Shown here: in pieces, positions 1 through 9,173 of the stretch | Numbering within the stretch: position 1 is the stretch's first letter | Layout of the letters: each line of letters opens with the position of its first letter | Assembly: GCA_017614995.1 (NCBI GenBank) | Contig: JAGAAX010000006.1 | Coordinates: forward strand, 1 to 64,000 | Length of the DNA: 64,000 bases | Source of the DNA: Spirochaetaceae bacterium | GTDB taxonomy: Bacteria > Spirochaetota > Spirochaetia > Treponematales > Treponemataceae | Direction: 5' to 3' | Made by a program: the position numbers and the translations under genes | Notes under the pieces: model-generated | What the model saw: the letters and a program-made list of their open reading frames with translations, nothing else | Told to the model about the DNA's origin: nothing | Database searches by the model: none

Positions 1-1692
1 CTGCACATCGCTGATGACAGTCTTGATTTCCTTGATGCTGTCGATGATAGTGTCAGACAGACGGCGTATTTCCGTAGCAACGATATGGAAGTTCTTGCCA
101 GCTTCGCCGGAACTGGCAGCTTCAAGCTCTGCGTTGAAGGCGATGATTTTGGTCTGATCGGCGACAGTGTTGATGATGCTAACGATGTCCCAGATGCCGT
201 CTACCTTTGTATTCAGCTCCTTGATGCCGTTTATCGTGAGCGTGTTCATGTTTCGGATTTCCTGCAAATCACGGACATTGCTCTGCAAAGCTTCGGTGCC
301 CGAACGTACGGCTTCGGTAATACTCTTGATTGCTTCGCGGATTTCTTTCTCGTGATCTTGGTTGGCAAGGTGCATGACATAGTGGTGACAGTTCTCACGG
401 CGGTTAAGTCCATTGAAAATAGCGACAGCCATCTGCCTGCAGCCGCTATAACCGCAGGCACAGCAGTCGTATAAATCTGCCTTAGACTGCTTTCCCATGC
501 TGATGTAAATCTGCTGAAGCTCGTCTTCGCTTGGAATCTTGATGAATCTCTGCATTGTTGCGCTGCGGTCATTGTACTTGCGCTCGTAAATGCCGGGCTT
601 CCAGTAATTGCTGATTGTCTTATCCAGCTTTTTAAGAGCAAATTTGCTTATCTTGCTGCCTGTGGTTTTCCACTGTTTTTCTCTTTCCTGTGCGCGGTTT
701 TCAACGAGTGCTTCAAGTTCGTCAAGCGGCATGTCGTTAGGCGTTGTTCCGCCGCCTCTGTTGCAGCCTTTCTCGCAGTTCAGACAGTCAACAAGCTGAT
801 AGTATGGCTTGCCGCCAGAAGAAATCATCCGGTCTAAGCCTTCAAGATATTCAAATACGGCAGGCTGACCTTCAATTTTGCGGGTCTTTGATGAAATACC
901 TGGAACAAAGCGTTCTGCCGTGCGCATAAGACCGCCCGGCGTTGAATATAATACCGCACGTTCGGCAGGCGGGTTATCGTAATCAACCTTGGAAAAATTG
1001 GAAAGGTCTATGTTCCTCTCTTTGAATAATAGGTCAAGATTCCGCATTGTAACGTTATAGTCGCCACGTCCGTTCTCATCGAACTCGCGTCTCTTGGCAA
1101 AACAGGGCGAAATTACCGCTATCTTGCAGTTTTTGTATTTGGGGTAAAAATGACGGATACATTCGATTGTATGCGCCATCGGGCTGTCTGCCTTGGCAAG
1201 ATATTCAATGAGCTGCGGCTGATAAATCTCTATAAAGCTGACAAGTGCCGGGCATGGCTGCGATATCATAACCGGCGGGTTCTCGCTCTTTATCTGTTCT
1301 ACATAGCTTTTTGTAGTCAGTTCAGCACCAAAAGCTACATCAAAAACAGCCTTAACTCCAATGGATTTGAGCCAGCCGTTCAGTTCAAGAACTTTTCCTT
1401 TAAAGTTTACGGCAACAGCAGGTGCAACAACAGCCACCATCGAAGTGCCAGCCTTAAGGTCGTGCAAGAATGTTTCCGTATCGTCTATGCCGGTTCTTGC
1501 GCCATGTACACAGGCATCAATGCATGTGCCGCAGCCGATGCAGAGGTCGTGGTTGACAGATACATGGTCTCCTGATCCGTCGTTGCACAGCTTGACAGGA
1601 CAGACGCTGATACAGCGGTGGCAGTTACAGCATTTTTCCGGATCAACATAAATTACCGGGCGAAGGTGTTCCGCATTGGAATATTCATTCAT
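1..1692 (-). CDS. FeFe-hydrogenase-like sensor fused to an MCP signalling domain (3' end missing)
   Basis: 564 codons are visible; the C-terminus lies beyond the left edge. Domains in order: two [4Fe-4S] ferredoxin motifs (C21/24/27/31 and C51/54/57/61); an iron-hydrogenase large-subunit domain (about 75-325); a CxCGYxxC-type Fe-S domain (C411, C413, C418, C435); and a methyl-accepting signalling helix whose tip reads IIAFNAELEAASSGEAGKNF (about 505-530). The H-cluster motifs are altered: SQPCP at 144-148 instead of TSCCP, a retained PCFAK at 196, and DCLNCEKGC at 302-310. This pattern is like the group C (HydS-type) putative sensory hydrogenases. No transmembrane segment is seen, so it is probably a cytoplasmic H2 or redox receptor signalling to the Che system. 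The ATG at 1692 keeps the first ferredoxin motif. The sensing role is inferred from family and fusion partner. Confidence 0.85.
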   Translation of the reverse strand, partial: MNEYSNAEHLRPVIYVDPEKCCNCHRCISVCPVKLCNDGSGDHVSVNHDLCIGCGTCIDACVHGARTGIDDTETFLHDLKAGTSMVAVVAPAVAVNFKGKVLELNGWLKSIGVKAVFDVAFGAELTTKSYVEQIKSENPPVMISQPCPALVSFIEIYQPQLIEYLAKADSPMAHTIECIRHFYPKYKNCKIAVISPCFAKRREFDENGRGDYNVTMRNLDLLFKERNIDLSNFSKVDYDNPPAERAVLYSTPGGLMRTAERFVPGISSKTRKIEGQPAVFEYLEGLDRMISSGGKPYYQLVDCLNCEKGCNRGGGTTPNDMPLDELEALVENRAQEREKQWKTTGSKISKFALKKLDKTISNYWKPGIYERKYNDRSATMQRFIKIPSEDELQQIYISMGKQSKADLYDCCACGYSGCRQMAVAIFNGLNRRENCHHYVMHLANQDHEKEIREAIKSITEAVRSGTEALQSNVRDLQEIRNMNTLTINGIKELNTKVDGIWDIVSIINTVADQTKIIAFNAELEAASSGEAGKNFHIVATEIRRLSDTIIDSIKEIKTVISDVQ

Positions 1693-1858
1693 AAAGATAC
1701 CTGTTACCTAAAAAATGGCAGCTCCCAAAAGCCGCATTTGAAATTATACCATGCTTTCTGAGAATTATGGAAAAATATTTTGGGCAGGGCTTTATTAGGA
1801 AAAGACTGAATAATTCGCAAAGCTTTACAAAGCGCGGTTTATCACTTAAGCTGATTTT

Positions 1859-2356
1859 ATGAAGAAGCTAATTTGTCTGATTTTTGCATTTTTGATTTCT
1901 GCAGCGGTTTTTGCGGAAGCTCCGGCTTCGGCAGAAGATTATACGCTCAACTATTTTAAGAAACTGAACAAAACGCAGGAAAAACTCACCTATATGCACA
2001 AAAAAAGCTCGCTTGCCAAAGTTGGAACAGAAACGGTAAACGGCGGCATTTCGGGCACGCTTTTTTATGACGTAAAAATCAAAGGCTTGGGCGCGGTTGT
2101 AACGCTCCGGTACACAAACTATTGCGACGAAGAAGGCTGGATTTACAACGGCGAGATAATTACACACTCTAACATGGCGCAGAACGGCAAATTTTCGGGC
2201 ACAATCAAAGTGTCGGGCATTTCGCCGGCAGAAGTCTGCTACGACAATGTTATTATGCAGAAAGGCAGCCCGGCTGACGGCTTTTATCTCTTGACCCAGC
2301 CCGACACGCCCCCTGCAAAAATGAATTACAAGCTTTATCTCGAATCAACAGAATAG
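1859..2356 (+). CDS. Small secreted protein of unknown function
   Basis: 165 residues with a clear signal peptide (a KK start, a hydrophobic core to about residue 17, probable cleavage after AVFA). The mature part is probably beta-rich, with no domain I recognise; it contains a GTLFYDVKIKG segment and a single NYCDEEGW cysteine. It is convergent with the MCP gene, leaving 7 bases between the two stops. The ribosome-binding site is weak. The signal peptide and the lack of a competing frame make it a real gene. Function unknown; probably periplasmic or surface exposed. Confidence 0.6.
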   Translation: MKKLICLIFAFLISAAVFAEAPASAEDYTLNYFKKLNKTQEKLTYMHKKSSLAKVGTETVNGGISGTLFYDVKIKGLGAVVTLRYTNYCDEEGWIYNGEIITHSNMAQNGKFSGTIKVSGISPAEVCYDNVIMQKGSPADGFYLLTQPDTPPAKMNYKLYLESTE

Positions 2357-2363
2357 CGCCAAA

Positions 2364-4445
2364 TTAAGAATTAAACTGGTCAACTTGCGTTCCAATCTCA
2401 ATAATAGATTTTTCCATAACAGAGGAAATTTCTGTAAGAGAAGCACCCATCTGCTCGATGCGGTTTGCGCCATGCGACATCTCGCTCATGCTCTGGTGCA
2501 TTTTCTCGGTTTCATTCTGCAAAATGCCCATCTCGTCAACAATTACGCGGCTGCCCTCGGTCATATTCTGCGAGGCGTCGCGGACTTCTGCCGTACTGGT
2601 GTTCAAATTGCGGAGCGCGCCTGTTATCTGGACTGAACCTTCCTGCTGCTCTGTCATGGCGGCTTTTATCTGCTGTACGAGAGAGTCTGTCATGCGGATT
2701 TCGCCCGCAAGGCTTGTGTAGCCCTGCACGCCCTGCTGTGTGGCAATAACAACAGTGTTTATAGCTTCCTGAATGTGCTTGAGCTGCTCGCCGATTGTCT
2801 TTGACTGTCTGGTTGAAGTCTCTGAAAGCTTCCGGATTTCGTCTGCAACAACTGCAAAGCCTTTACCCGCTTCGCCTGCATGGGCAGCCTCAATTGCGGC
2901 GTTCATCGCAAGCAGGTTTGTCTGCGCGGCAATGTTTGCAATGGCTGTATTCGCGTCATTCAAAAGCTTAGACTGGTTCTCAATTTCCGCAATCTGCTCC
3001 TTCAACTTAGCCTGTGTAGCCGCACCGTTTTCTGCGTCTTGGGCAAGTGTACCGAAAGACGACGCCATTTTGTCGACAGAGCGGTTTACCTCGCTTATAT
3101 TGCCGATCATCTGCTCGACGGCACTTGAAGCTTCCTGCACGACCTTTGACTGCGTGCCGACAAGATTTTCAAGCGAATGTATGCTGTCTATAATGTTGTG
3201 GATTGTCTTTGCGGTCTGCTCAACGCTCGAATTCTGTGTGGCGATGTTGCCCTCAAGCCCGCTTATGCTGCCGGTAATCTGCGAGATTGCGGCGGAAGCT
3301 TCCTGTGTACCGGTTTTAAGTGATTCACCTGCTTGTGTAAGCGACAGCTTTGAGTGCTTCATGCTGTTTATTGTATTCTGAAGCCGCTCCGAGAATGTGT
3401 TGAAGCCTTCAGCAAGAAGCGAAGCTTCAGTTGTAAAGTAGTTTCTGTATTTTTTAGAAAAATCGCCGTTTGCAATATATGTACAGCCGTTTGCAAGTTC
3501 TCTAAAGTTTCGGGATACGCGCTTTGCAAGCAGAATATCTACCACAATCATTGCCAGAACAATTCCAAAAAGAATTATATAAACCAGGCGGATAATTCTA
3601 ATATATACACCGGAAAAATCAGAAACAGGGCCTTCGACAACAATGTACCAGCTTGTATTTTTAACAGGATGAATACCGTAAAACCTATTGTTTTCTATAA
3701 ATGATTTGGCTGTTCCGTCCATATAAGAAGAACTTGTAAATTTGCTGAAAGAAACTTCGTCAAAATAGTTTTTGTTCATAATCGCAGAAAAATCATCGTT
3801 TGTAAGATACAATCCTTCGTTATTGATGATGTTAATTCTGCTGTCTTCAGAAAGCTTTATGTTTTTTACTGCGGAACTAAGCGATTCAAGGTAAAGATCG
3901 GCAGCAACAACGCCTGCGAGGCTGCCATCATTATTATATGCCGCACACGAAATGGTGATGCACAAAGTTCCTTCCATTGCATCAACATACGGCTCGCCGT
4001 AAGTAACTTTGCCATGTGTTTTGACCGCATCTTTCCACCAGTCGCGTGTAGACGGAATCCAGTCAGGTTCAGGCTGCCAGTCTGCTCCATCTATGAAAAA
4101 ACCGCCTTCTTCATAGCGCGAAATTACCGTTGCATAATAAATATCATTGTTATCACGCCCAAAATAATCTGTTGCCTTATGAATGACACCATCAAGAACA
4201 GATTCAGATGCCGATGAAGACGCAGCAGTCGCAATGGTATTTACCGATACTTCATACGGCGTAAAAATTGCAGAAACCTGCTCATTGAGTGTTTCCATTG
4301 CCTGGTTTACAGAACTGATTGCTGATTTTTTAAGAATATCGCCTGTCAAAAATGTGAATGAGACACAAAGAAAGAGCGTCGAAACCAGCATTATTCCGAT
4401 TGTGCCGATTACAAGTTCTGAGCTAAGCGAAAGATGTTTCTTCAT
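2364..4445 (-). CDS. Methyl-accepting chemotaxis protein with Cache sensor
   Basis: 693 residues. A first membrane helix (about 10-32), a periplasmic dCache-like sensor (about 45-270, with the [16 protein letters not shown] strand pattern), a second helix (about 282-303), HAMP (about 304-357) and a long MCP signalling coiled coil. The hairpin tip, [20 protein letters not shown], is the conserved CheA/CheW contact region. AGGAGA lies just upstream of the ATG. Cache domains usually bind small metabolites such as amino or organic acids; the ligand cannot be told from sequence. A chemoreceptor for a motile spirochaete; the family call is secure. Confidence 0.95.
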   Translation of the reverse strand: MKKHLSLSSELVIGTIGIMLVSTLFLCVSFTFLTGDILKKSAISSVNQAMETLNEQVSAIFTPYEVSVNTIATAASSSASESVLDGVIHKATDYFGRDNNDIYYATVISRYEEGGFFIDGADWQPEPDWIPSTRDWWKDAVKTHGKVTYGEPYVDAMEGTLCITISCAAYNNDGSLAGVVAADLYLESLSSAVKNIKLSEDSRINIINNEGLYLTNDDFSAIMNKNYFDEVSFSKFTSSSYMDGTAKSFIENNRFYGIHPVKNTSWYIVVEGPVSDFSGVYIRIIRLVYIILFGIVLAMIVVDILLAKRVSRNFRELANGCTYIANGDFSKKYRNYFTTEASLLAEGFNTFSERLQNTINSMKHSKLSLTQAGESLKTGTQEASAAISQITGSISGLEGNIATQNSSVEQTAKTIHNIIDSIHSLENLVGTQSKVVQEASSAVEQMIGNISEVNRSVDKMASSFGTLAQDAENGAATQAKLKEQIAEIENQSKLLNDANTAIANIAAQTNLLAMNAAIEAAHAGEAGKGFAVVADEIRKLSETSTRQSKTIGEQLKHIQEAINTVVIATQQGVQGYTSLAGEIRMTDSLVQQIKAAMTEQQEGSVQITGALRNLNTSTAEVRDASQNMTEGSRVIVDEMGILQNETEKMHQSMSEMSHGANRIEQMGASLTEISSVMEKSIIEIGTQVDQFNS

Positions 4446-4551
4446 CTTGATTTTCTCCTAAAGGCATAGGAAGCCATAAATAGATATAAAAATATTTTAT
4501 ACCCACTTTATTTTTTCATCAATTAATTTTTGTCATTAAACTAATAAAAAG

Positions 4552-4713
4552 ATATTCGAGCCCGAATATGACAGTCTGCTAAAATCATCAGCAAACTATG
4601 ATAATCGGTCATTGAGCGAAGTCGAAATGACCGATTTGTCAATTTTAAACTAAAAACTTCTGCTTATTGTGGCTTCGACTACGCGGTTGGTGAGCGCAGC
4701 CGAACCACAGCCA
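4552..4713. repeat. Intergenic palindromic repeats, one nested in another
   Basis: Three palindromic pieces between the MCP and cbiL. 4552-4569 is ATATTCGAGCCCGAATAT. 4604-4635 has arms ATCGGTCATT and AATGACCGAT. 4669-4713 has outer arms GTGGCT/AGCCAC whose loop holds a further hairpin (GGTTGG..CCGAACC). Close relatives occur at 32618-32707, 50249-50350 and 53219-53244. They lie 3' of cbiL and could also end its transcript, but no clean T-tract is present. Confidence 0.75.
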
Positions 4714-4734
4714 CCGCAATTCTGCAAACCGAAC

Positions 4735-5706
4735 CTACAAAAGCTCTTTGATTTTAGCTTTCATCAGCTCGTAGTTTTCTCTTTTATGCGGAAACGAGCA
4801 GTTGATGCACGACTTTACGCCTTTTTCGGTGTAATAGAAGTTTCCGCCGCAGTTTTTGCCCAAGGCATAGAGCGGACAATAGCAGAATAGGCAGTTGAAA
4901 TTTTCTTCAGAAAGGCCGTCTGTGTCTTTGTGGCAGGGGAACATCTCGCACATTCTGTTCTGAAAAAACTTGTAGTGTGCGCCTTTTTGTGCTTTGCGGT
5001 TCTTTACAATTACCACAGTCATGTAACCTGAATCAGCATCAAACGAGGCAAGGTCGCGGCAGATTTTTTCGTTTTCTAAGCCGCAGTTTGATACGGCATA
5101 AAACTCAAAGTCTATATTGTTTTCAGTTTTCTGCTTTAAAAGAAACTGCTTGAGCTCTGCAAGGCGGCTGCCGGACTTCATAAAAATGAGCGTGCCTTCT
5201 AAGTCAAAAGCTTTTTCCATTGAATATGAGCCTGGAATTATGTGAATAGGCTCGTCCGGTTCGGCAAGCGTTATGCCAAGCCTTGCTGCCGCGGCGCAAA
5301 AAGACGTAACGCCGCTCACAATTTCCATTTTAAAGCCCTTCTGTTCAACAAAAGCCGAAATATGCATAAACGTGGAATAAACCGCCGGGTCGCCGACTGT
5401 GAGAAAAGCCACATCGAGATTCTGCTCAAGATATCCGCAGATTGTGCCGGCGGCAGCTTGTTTTGCCGCAAGCACAGCAGAAGAATCTTTTGTCATGGGA
5501 AAATCAAGAAAAACGCATTTCTTTTGTGATTTTTTCGCGGCGAGACTGTCCAAAAGCTTTTCTGCAATGCCGTAAGCCATGCACTTTTCTTTGTCTTTGT
5601 TCGGAAAGACTATTACATCACATTCGCGGATTTTCCGTTCAGCTTTTAAGCTCATAAGTTCGCTTTCGCCCGGTCCTACGCCGACACCAAACAATGTACC
5701 AGCCAT
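4735..5706 (-). CDS. cbiL: Cobalt-factor-II C20-methyltransferase with a C-terminal Cys-rich domain
   Basis: Methylates C20 of cobalt-factor II with S-adenosylmethionine in anaerobic corrin synthesis. The N-terminal 230 residues are a tetrapyrrole methylase: GVGVGPGESELMSLKA at the start, TVGDPAVYSTF in the middle, and GVTSFCAAAARLGI. About 85 residues follow with some nine cysteines (CEMFPCHK, CLFCYCPLY, CGGNFYY, CINCSFPH), resembling the cysteine-rich small domain (PF04071) found near cobalamin genes, here fused. Start: an ATG at 5712 overlaps the cbiA stop (ATGA), but AAAGGGG is spaced better for the ATG at 5706, which opens MAGTLFGVG. Last gene of the cbi operon. Confidence 0.9.
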   Translation of the reverse strand: MAGTLFGVGVGPGESELMSLKAERKIRECDVIVFPNKDKEKCMAYGIAEKLLDSLAAKKSQKKCVFLDFPMTKDSSAVLAAKQAAAGTICGYLEQNLDVAFLTVGDPAVYSTFMHISAFVEQKGFKMEIVSGVTSFCAAAARLGITLAEPDEPIHIIPGSYSMEKAFDLEGTLIFMKSGSRLAELKQFLLKQKTENNIDFEFYAVSNCGLENEKICRDLASFDADSGYMTVVIVKNRKAQKGAHYKFFQNRMCEMFPCHKDTDGLSEENFNCLFCYCPLYALGKNCGGNFYYTEKGVKSCINCSFPHKRENYELMKAKIKELL

Positions 5707-5708
5707 AC

Positions 5709-7097
5709 TCATTCCCCTTTTCCGGCTGAAGCGCACGCCGCCAGAAATCTTTGCGCAAATTCAGGATTTGAAAGAAAATAAAGGTGCGGAAAGCCCCACC
5801 AGTGATTTTCACCACAATGCACACAATCCCATTTTACGCCGGAAGGCTTTACGGCTGTGCAGCCGCTGCCGTTGTCTGTGCTGTCAAAATAATGGAATTC
5901 GTGCCCTTTTATTGCCGTGCCCGGCTCAAGAAAGCCCGGCTGTTTTCCGCTTATTGAAACATAGCCGAAACGCACAAGCTTATTTTTAAAAGTGCATGTG
6001 CCTTTTACCGCGCCTGCCATGCTGTGCAGTTTTCCGTCCTCTGTCTGCAAGAATTCGTGCAGATACATAAAGCCGCCGCATTCTGCAATTGAAGGCATGC
6101 CTGCATTTATTGCGGCAAGCACCGCTTCTTTCATGCTTTGATTTGCGGCAAGTTTTTCGGCAAAAAGCTCAGGGTAGCCGCCGCCCAGAATCAGCCCGGA
6201 AATTTCAGGCGGAAGCTTTCTGTCTCTCAAAGGCGAAAACTCAACGATTTCTGCGCCGAACTTTTCGAGCAGCTTTATATTGTCGTCGTAATAAAAACAG
6301 AAAGCTTCGTCACGCGCCAAAGCTATGCGCAAAGGTGTTTTGAGCTTGGGCTTTTCAGGCTTTGGCAGCAGATTTTCTAGCGGCACATAAGCGGCGGCTT
6401 GGGCTTCTTCTGCAATTTTCTCGATGCGCTTTATGTCCACAGTCTTTATAAGCTCGGTTGAAGCTTTTTGCACCATTGCCTTTATGCCGCTTATCTCGTC
6501 GGGCAGCTTAAGCCCGAGGTAACGGCTTTCAATTTTTATAGACTTTTGTACAGGGAAAAAGCCTAAGACCTGCACAGCAAGTTCGCTTTCAATTACAGGC
6601 TTTATCTGGCTGTAAAAAGACTCGCTCATGTTGTTCAGAATTACGCCTTTTATAAGGTGCATTTTGTCGAGCGAAAGGAAACCCGCAATTTCGGCGAGCA
6701 GAGACCTGCCCATTCCTTTTGAGTCAACAACCAGAATTACAGGCGCGCCGAGCACAGACGCAAGATGATACGCTGAAGCCTCATCTGTTGCGCCGATGCC
6801 GTCATACAAGCCCATTACGCCTTCGATTATCGAAATGTCACTTGTGTTGTCCGAAAAAAACAGCGACTTTACAAGCTTTTCGTCTGCAAAAAACAAGTCT
6901 AAGTTTTTAGACGGAATGCCGAGCACCTTTTTGTGGAACATAGGGTCAATGTAGTCAGGCCCGCACTTAAAAGCCGAAACCTTTTTGCCTGCTTCTGCAA
7001 ATGCGTTCATCAGTGCAATCGAAATCAAGGTTTTGCCGCTGCCGCTTTTCGGCGCGCTCAACAAAATCCGGGGTATTTTCAGTGTTTCCATGTTCAT
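5709..7097 (-). CDS. cbiA: Cobyrinate a,c-diamide synthase
   Basis: Glutamine- and ATP-dependent amidation of the a and c carboxylates of cob(II)yrinate. 462 residues, normal for the family. The N-terminal P-loop is SAPKSGSGKT (about 14-23), followed by GVMGLYDG and a dethiobiotin-synthetase-like fold. The C-terminal class I amidotransferase has GLILGGGYPE, the nucleophile cysteine in SIAECGGFMY, and GFPHLYF near the end. The start overlaps the cbiT stop as ATGA, so translation is probably coupled. An in-frame second Met (residue 3) could also serve as start. Confidence 0.95.
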   Translation of the reverse strand: MNMETLKIPRILLSAPKSGSGKTLISIALMNAFAEAGKKVSAFKCGPDYIDPMFHKKVLGIPSKNLDLFFADEKLVKSLFFSDNTSDISIIEGVMGLYDGIGATDEASAYHLASVLGAPVILVVDSKGMGRSLLAEIAGFLSLDKMHLIKGVILNNMSESFYSQIKPVIESELAVQVLGFFPVQKSIKIESRYLGLKLPDEISGIKAMVQKASTELIKTVDIKRIEKIAEEAQAAAYVPLENLLPKPEKPKLKTPLRIALARDEAFCFYYDDNIKLLEKFGAEIVEFSPLRDRKLPPEISGLILGGGYPELFAEKLAANQSMKEAVLAAINAGMPSIAECGGFMYLHEFLQTEDGKLHSMAGAVKGTCTFKNKLVRFGYVSISGKQPGFLEPGTAIKGHEFHYFDSTDNGSGCTAVKPSGVKWDCVHCGENHWWGFPHLYFLSNPEFAQRFLAACASAGKGE

Positions 7098-7684
7098 AGC
7101 TTCTTAAACGTGAAAGAAAAGACAAAAACAGGATTGTTCGCAAAAAGCAGATGGTGGCTTCCGGCTTTTTTTGCCTTTGCAACAGAAACCTGAACAGTTT
7201 CATCATCTGTAACAGCAAAATCTTTTAGAGCCGCCTGCATCGCGCCAATTGTTTCAAGACTCACCGCCGTCATTACGACTCGCATTTCAGGGTTCAGCTT
7301 ATAAAGTGCAGCCAAAATCTCTTTCAGCTTTCCGTCTGTTCCGCCTATAAATGCGTGAGTTGCTGGCGCAAATCCGTTCAAAGCATCTGGTGCGGCAGCG
7401 TGAATAAGCTCAACATTTTCAGTCTTAAATTTTATGCAGTTCTGCTTTATAAGCTCAACCGCCGCGGCATTTTGCTCAACCGCAAAAACTTTGATTTTAT
7501 CTGAAAGACGCGCCGCCTCAACCGCGACAGAACCAGTGCCGCTTCCAATGTCGAGCAGACACGAATCCGCGCAAAGTTTCAGCTTGCACAGCACAATCAT
7601 TCGGATTTCTTCTTTTGTCATGGGCACATCGCCGCGGATAAATTCGTCATCGTGAATGCATGGCGTCAAAATTTTTTCGCTCAA
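7094..7684 (-). CDS. cbiT: Cobalt-precorrin-6B C15-methyltransferase (decarboxylating)
   Basis: Methylates C15 and removes the C12 acetate carboxyl. Class I SAM methyltransferase with LLDIGSGTGSVAVEAA (motif I), preceded by the family-typical DEFIRGDVPMTKEEIR, and FIGGTDGKLKEIL. The frame is open to a TTG at 7711, inside the previous gene, but GGAAAG lies at good spacing from the TTG at 7684, one base after the cbiJE stop, so I start there (196 residues). Its C-terminal residues overlap cbiA by 4 bases. Often fused to CbiE; here CbiE is fused to CbiJ instead. Confidence 0.9.
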   Translation of the reverse strand: MSEKILTPCIHDDEFIRGDVPMTKEEIRMIVLCKLKLCADSCLLDIGSGTGSVAVEAARLSDKIKVFAVEQNAAAVELIKQNCIKFKTENVELIHAAAPDALNGFAPATHAFIGGTDGKLKEILAALYKLNPEMRVVMTAVSLETIGAMQAALKDFAVTDDETVQVSVAKAKKAGSHHLLFANNPVFVFSFTFKKL

Positions 7685-7685
7685 T

Positions 7686-9173
7686 CTATCTTTCCTTTTT
7701 GCTTGGAACAAGAAAGCCTGAGTACAAGCCTTTCTGCGTTATCTCAAGGCAGCCTTCAAGACTTAAACTGTAGAGTTTTTCGTCAGCATAAGAAAGCTGA
7801 TAACCTAATTGTACTATGTAATCTGAAATTTTTGGGTCATTCTTTTTTAAAAGAATTAGCTCACGCGCGATGCTCTGTACATCTTCTGCGCCCGACGTGA
7901 TAAAGAACACAAGTGCCCCGGAACAAACCGCACCGCGCAGGCTTTCAAGCCAGCATTCTTTTGCAACGCCATGCGTGCTGATGATTCTTGCATTCTGCCA
8001 GCTTAAATTGAATTTAGCCGCCAAATACGAAAGCGACGGAATGCCGGGCAGAATGCGCACATCTCCAAAGCCGGAAACCTTAAGCTCTGCATACAAGTTC
8101 GCCGCGCCGCTGTAAAAGCCGGTGTCGCCCGAAAAAAGCACAACGGCATTGTACGCGCCGCTCTCTTCGGCTTCAATCTGGCTCAAAACCGGAACAATGT
8201 CTTTCGCCATATAATACGGAAACTTCTTTGCGCCGGTTGTGACGCTTTCAAGCATCCTTGAAGCACCAAAAGCATAATCTGCATTCAAAAGTGCATTATG
8301 CACTTCAACAGTTTCATTTTCAGGGCTGCCCATGCCGATTCCGGCTAAAATTATGCTTAATCTGCATGTTGTTTTGAGTTTTAGCGCGAAATCTGCTTCA
8401 AGAGCGTCTGCAAGCTGTCTTATAGAATTTACGGTCTTATAATTTTCGGGCGCATCACAGCCGGGCTGTTCTGCCGGTTTTCTGATAATAAAGCATTTTA
8501 TGCCTTTTTTGCGGCATGCAGCTATTTTGGTGTCCTCGCCGCCGGTTTTGCCGCTTTCTTTTGTGACAAGTACCGAAACATGAAAATCTTCGATTTGGGT
8601 TTCGTTCATTTTTTGAGAGAACGGCCCCTGCATTGCAATTATCTGTCTGCCTTCAAGCCCTACTTCGTGGCAGAGCCTTACGCTTTCAACAGCAGGAAGC
8701 ACACGCACAACAAGCCGCTTCTTCAATTCTTCGGTCTGGCAGAAAACAGGCAGGTCTTTTGAGCCGGTTGTCAGCAGAATTGTGCCGTCTGTGCTTTTAA
8801 GCCTTTCGGCACATTCTTCTGCGGAATAAAAAAACGTGCAGAAGCTGTCTGCGCCGTCTGTTTTGCGCTCAAAACGGTAAAGCGGCATCTCAACGCTGTT
8901 TTCTTTCATGCAGTGCATTATGTTTTTTGAAACTTCCGTAGCAAAAGGATGCGTTGCATCTATAACCGCGGAATAATCTTCTTTGGCAAGCACTTCTTTC
9001 ATTGCCGGTTCAGAAAGTCTGCCTGTTTTCACATGGACAAATTCAGATTCGGCAAGAACTTCTTCGCCGTATTCTGTAGCAACGCAGACATCGCTCGCAA
9101 TCTGATTTTCTGCAAGAAATTGAGCCGTAAGCCGCCCTTCTGTAGTTCCGCCGAAAACAAGGATTTTCTTCAT
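7686..9173 (-). CDS. cbiJE: Fusion of cobalt-precorrin-6A reductase and cobalt-precorrin-7 C5-methyltransferase
   Basis: 495 residues with two enzymes of successive late ring steps. Residues 1-255 are CbiJ/CobK-like: ILVFGGTTEGRLTAQFL at the N-terminus, AVIDATHPFATEVSKNI, and GPFSQKMNE. Residues 270-490 are CbiE-like: IILAGIGMGSPENETVEVHN, then VLFSGDTGFYSGA and VRILPGIPSLSYLAAK of the tetrapyrrole methylase fold. The joining region has no internal start or stop, so this is a true fusion. The ATG overlaps the cbiH stop by 4 bases. Confidence 0.93.
   Translation of the reverse strand: MKKILVFGGTTEGRLTAQFLAENQIASDVCVATEYGEEVLAESEFVHVKTGRLSEPAMKEVLAKEDYSAVIDATHPFATEVSKNIMHCMKENSVEMPLYRFERKTDGADSFCTFFYSAEECAERLKSTDGTILLTTGSKDLPVFCQTEELKKRLVVRVLPAVESVRLCHEVGLEGRQIIAMQGPFSQKMNETQIEDFHVSVLVTKESGKTGGEDTKIAACRKKGIKCFIIRKPAEQPGCDAPENYKTVNSIRQLADALEADFALKLKTTCRLSIILAGIGMGSPENETVEVHNALLNADYAFGASRMLESVTTGAKKFPYYMAKDIVPVLSQIEAEESGAYNAVVLFSGDTGFYSGAANLYAELKVSGFGDVRILPGIPSLSYLAAKFNLSWQNARIISTHGVAKECWLESLRGAVCSGALVFFITSGAEDVQSIARELILLKKNDPKISDYIVQLGYQLSYADEKLYSLSLEGCLEITQKGLYSGFLVPSKKER

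Noticed and set aside
85-1651. Plus-strand ORFs over the hydrogenase/MCP gene
   Set aside because: Antisense shadows; the minus frame gives uninterrupted, recognisable domains with correctly spaced cysteine motifs.
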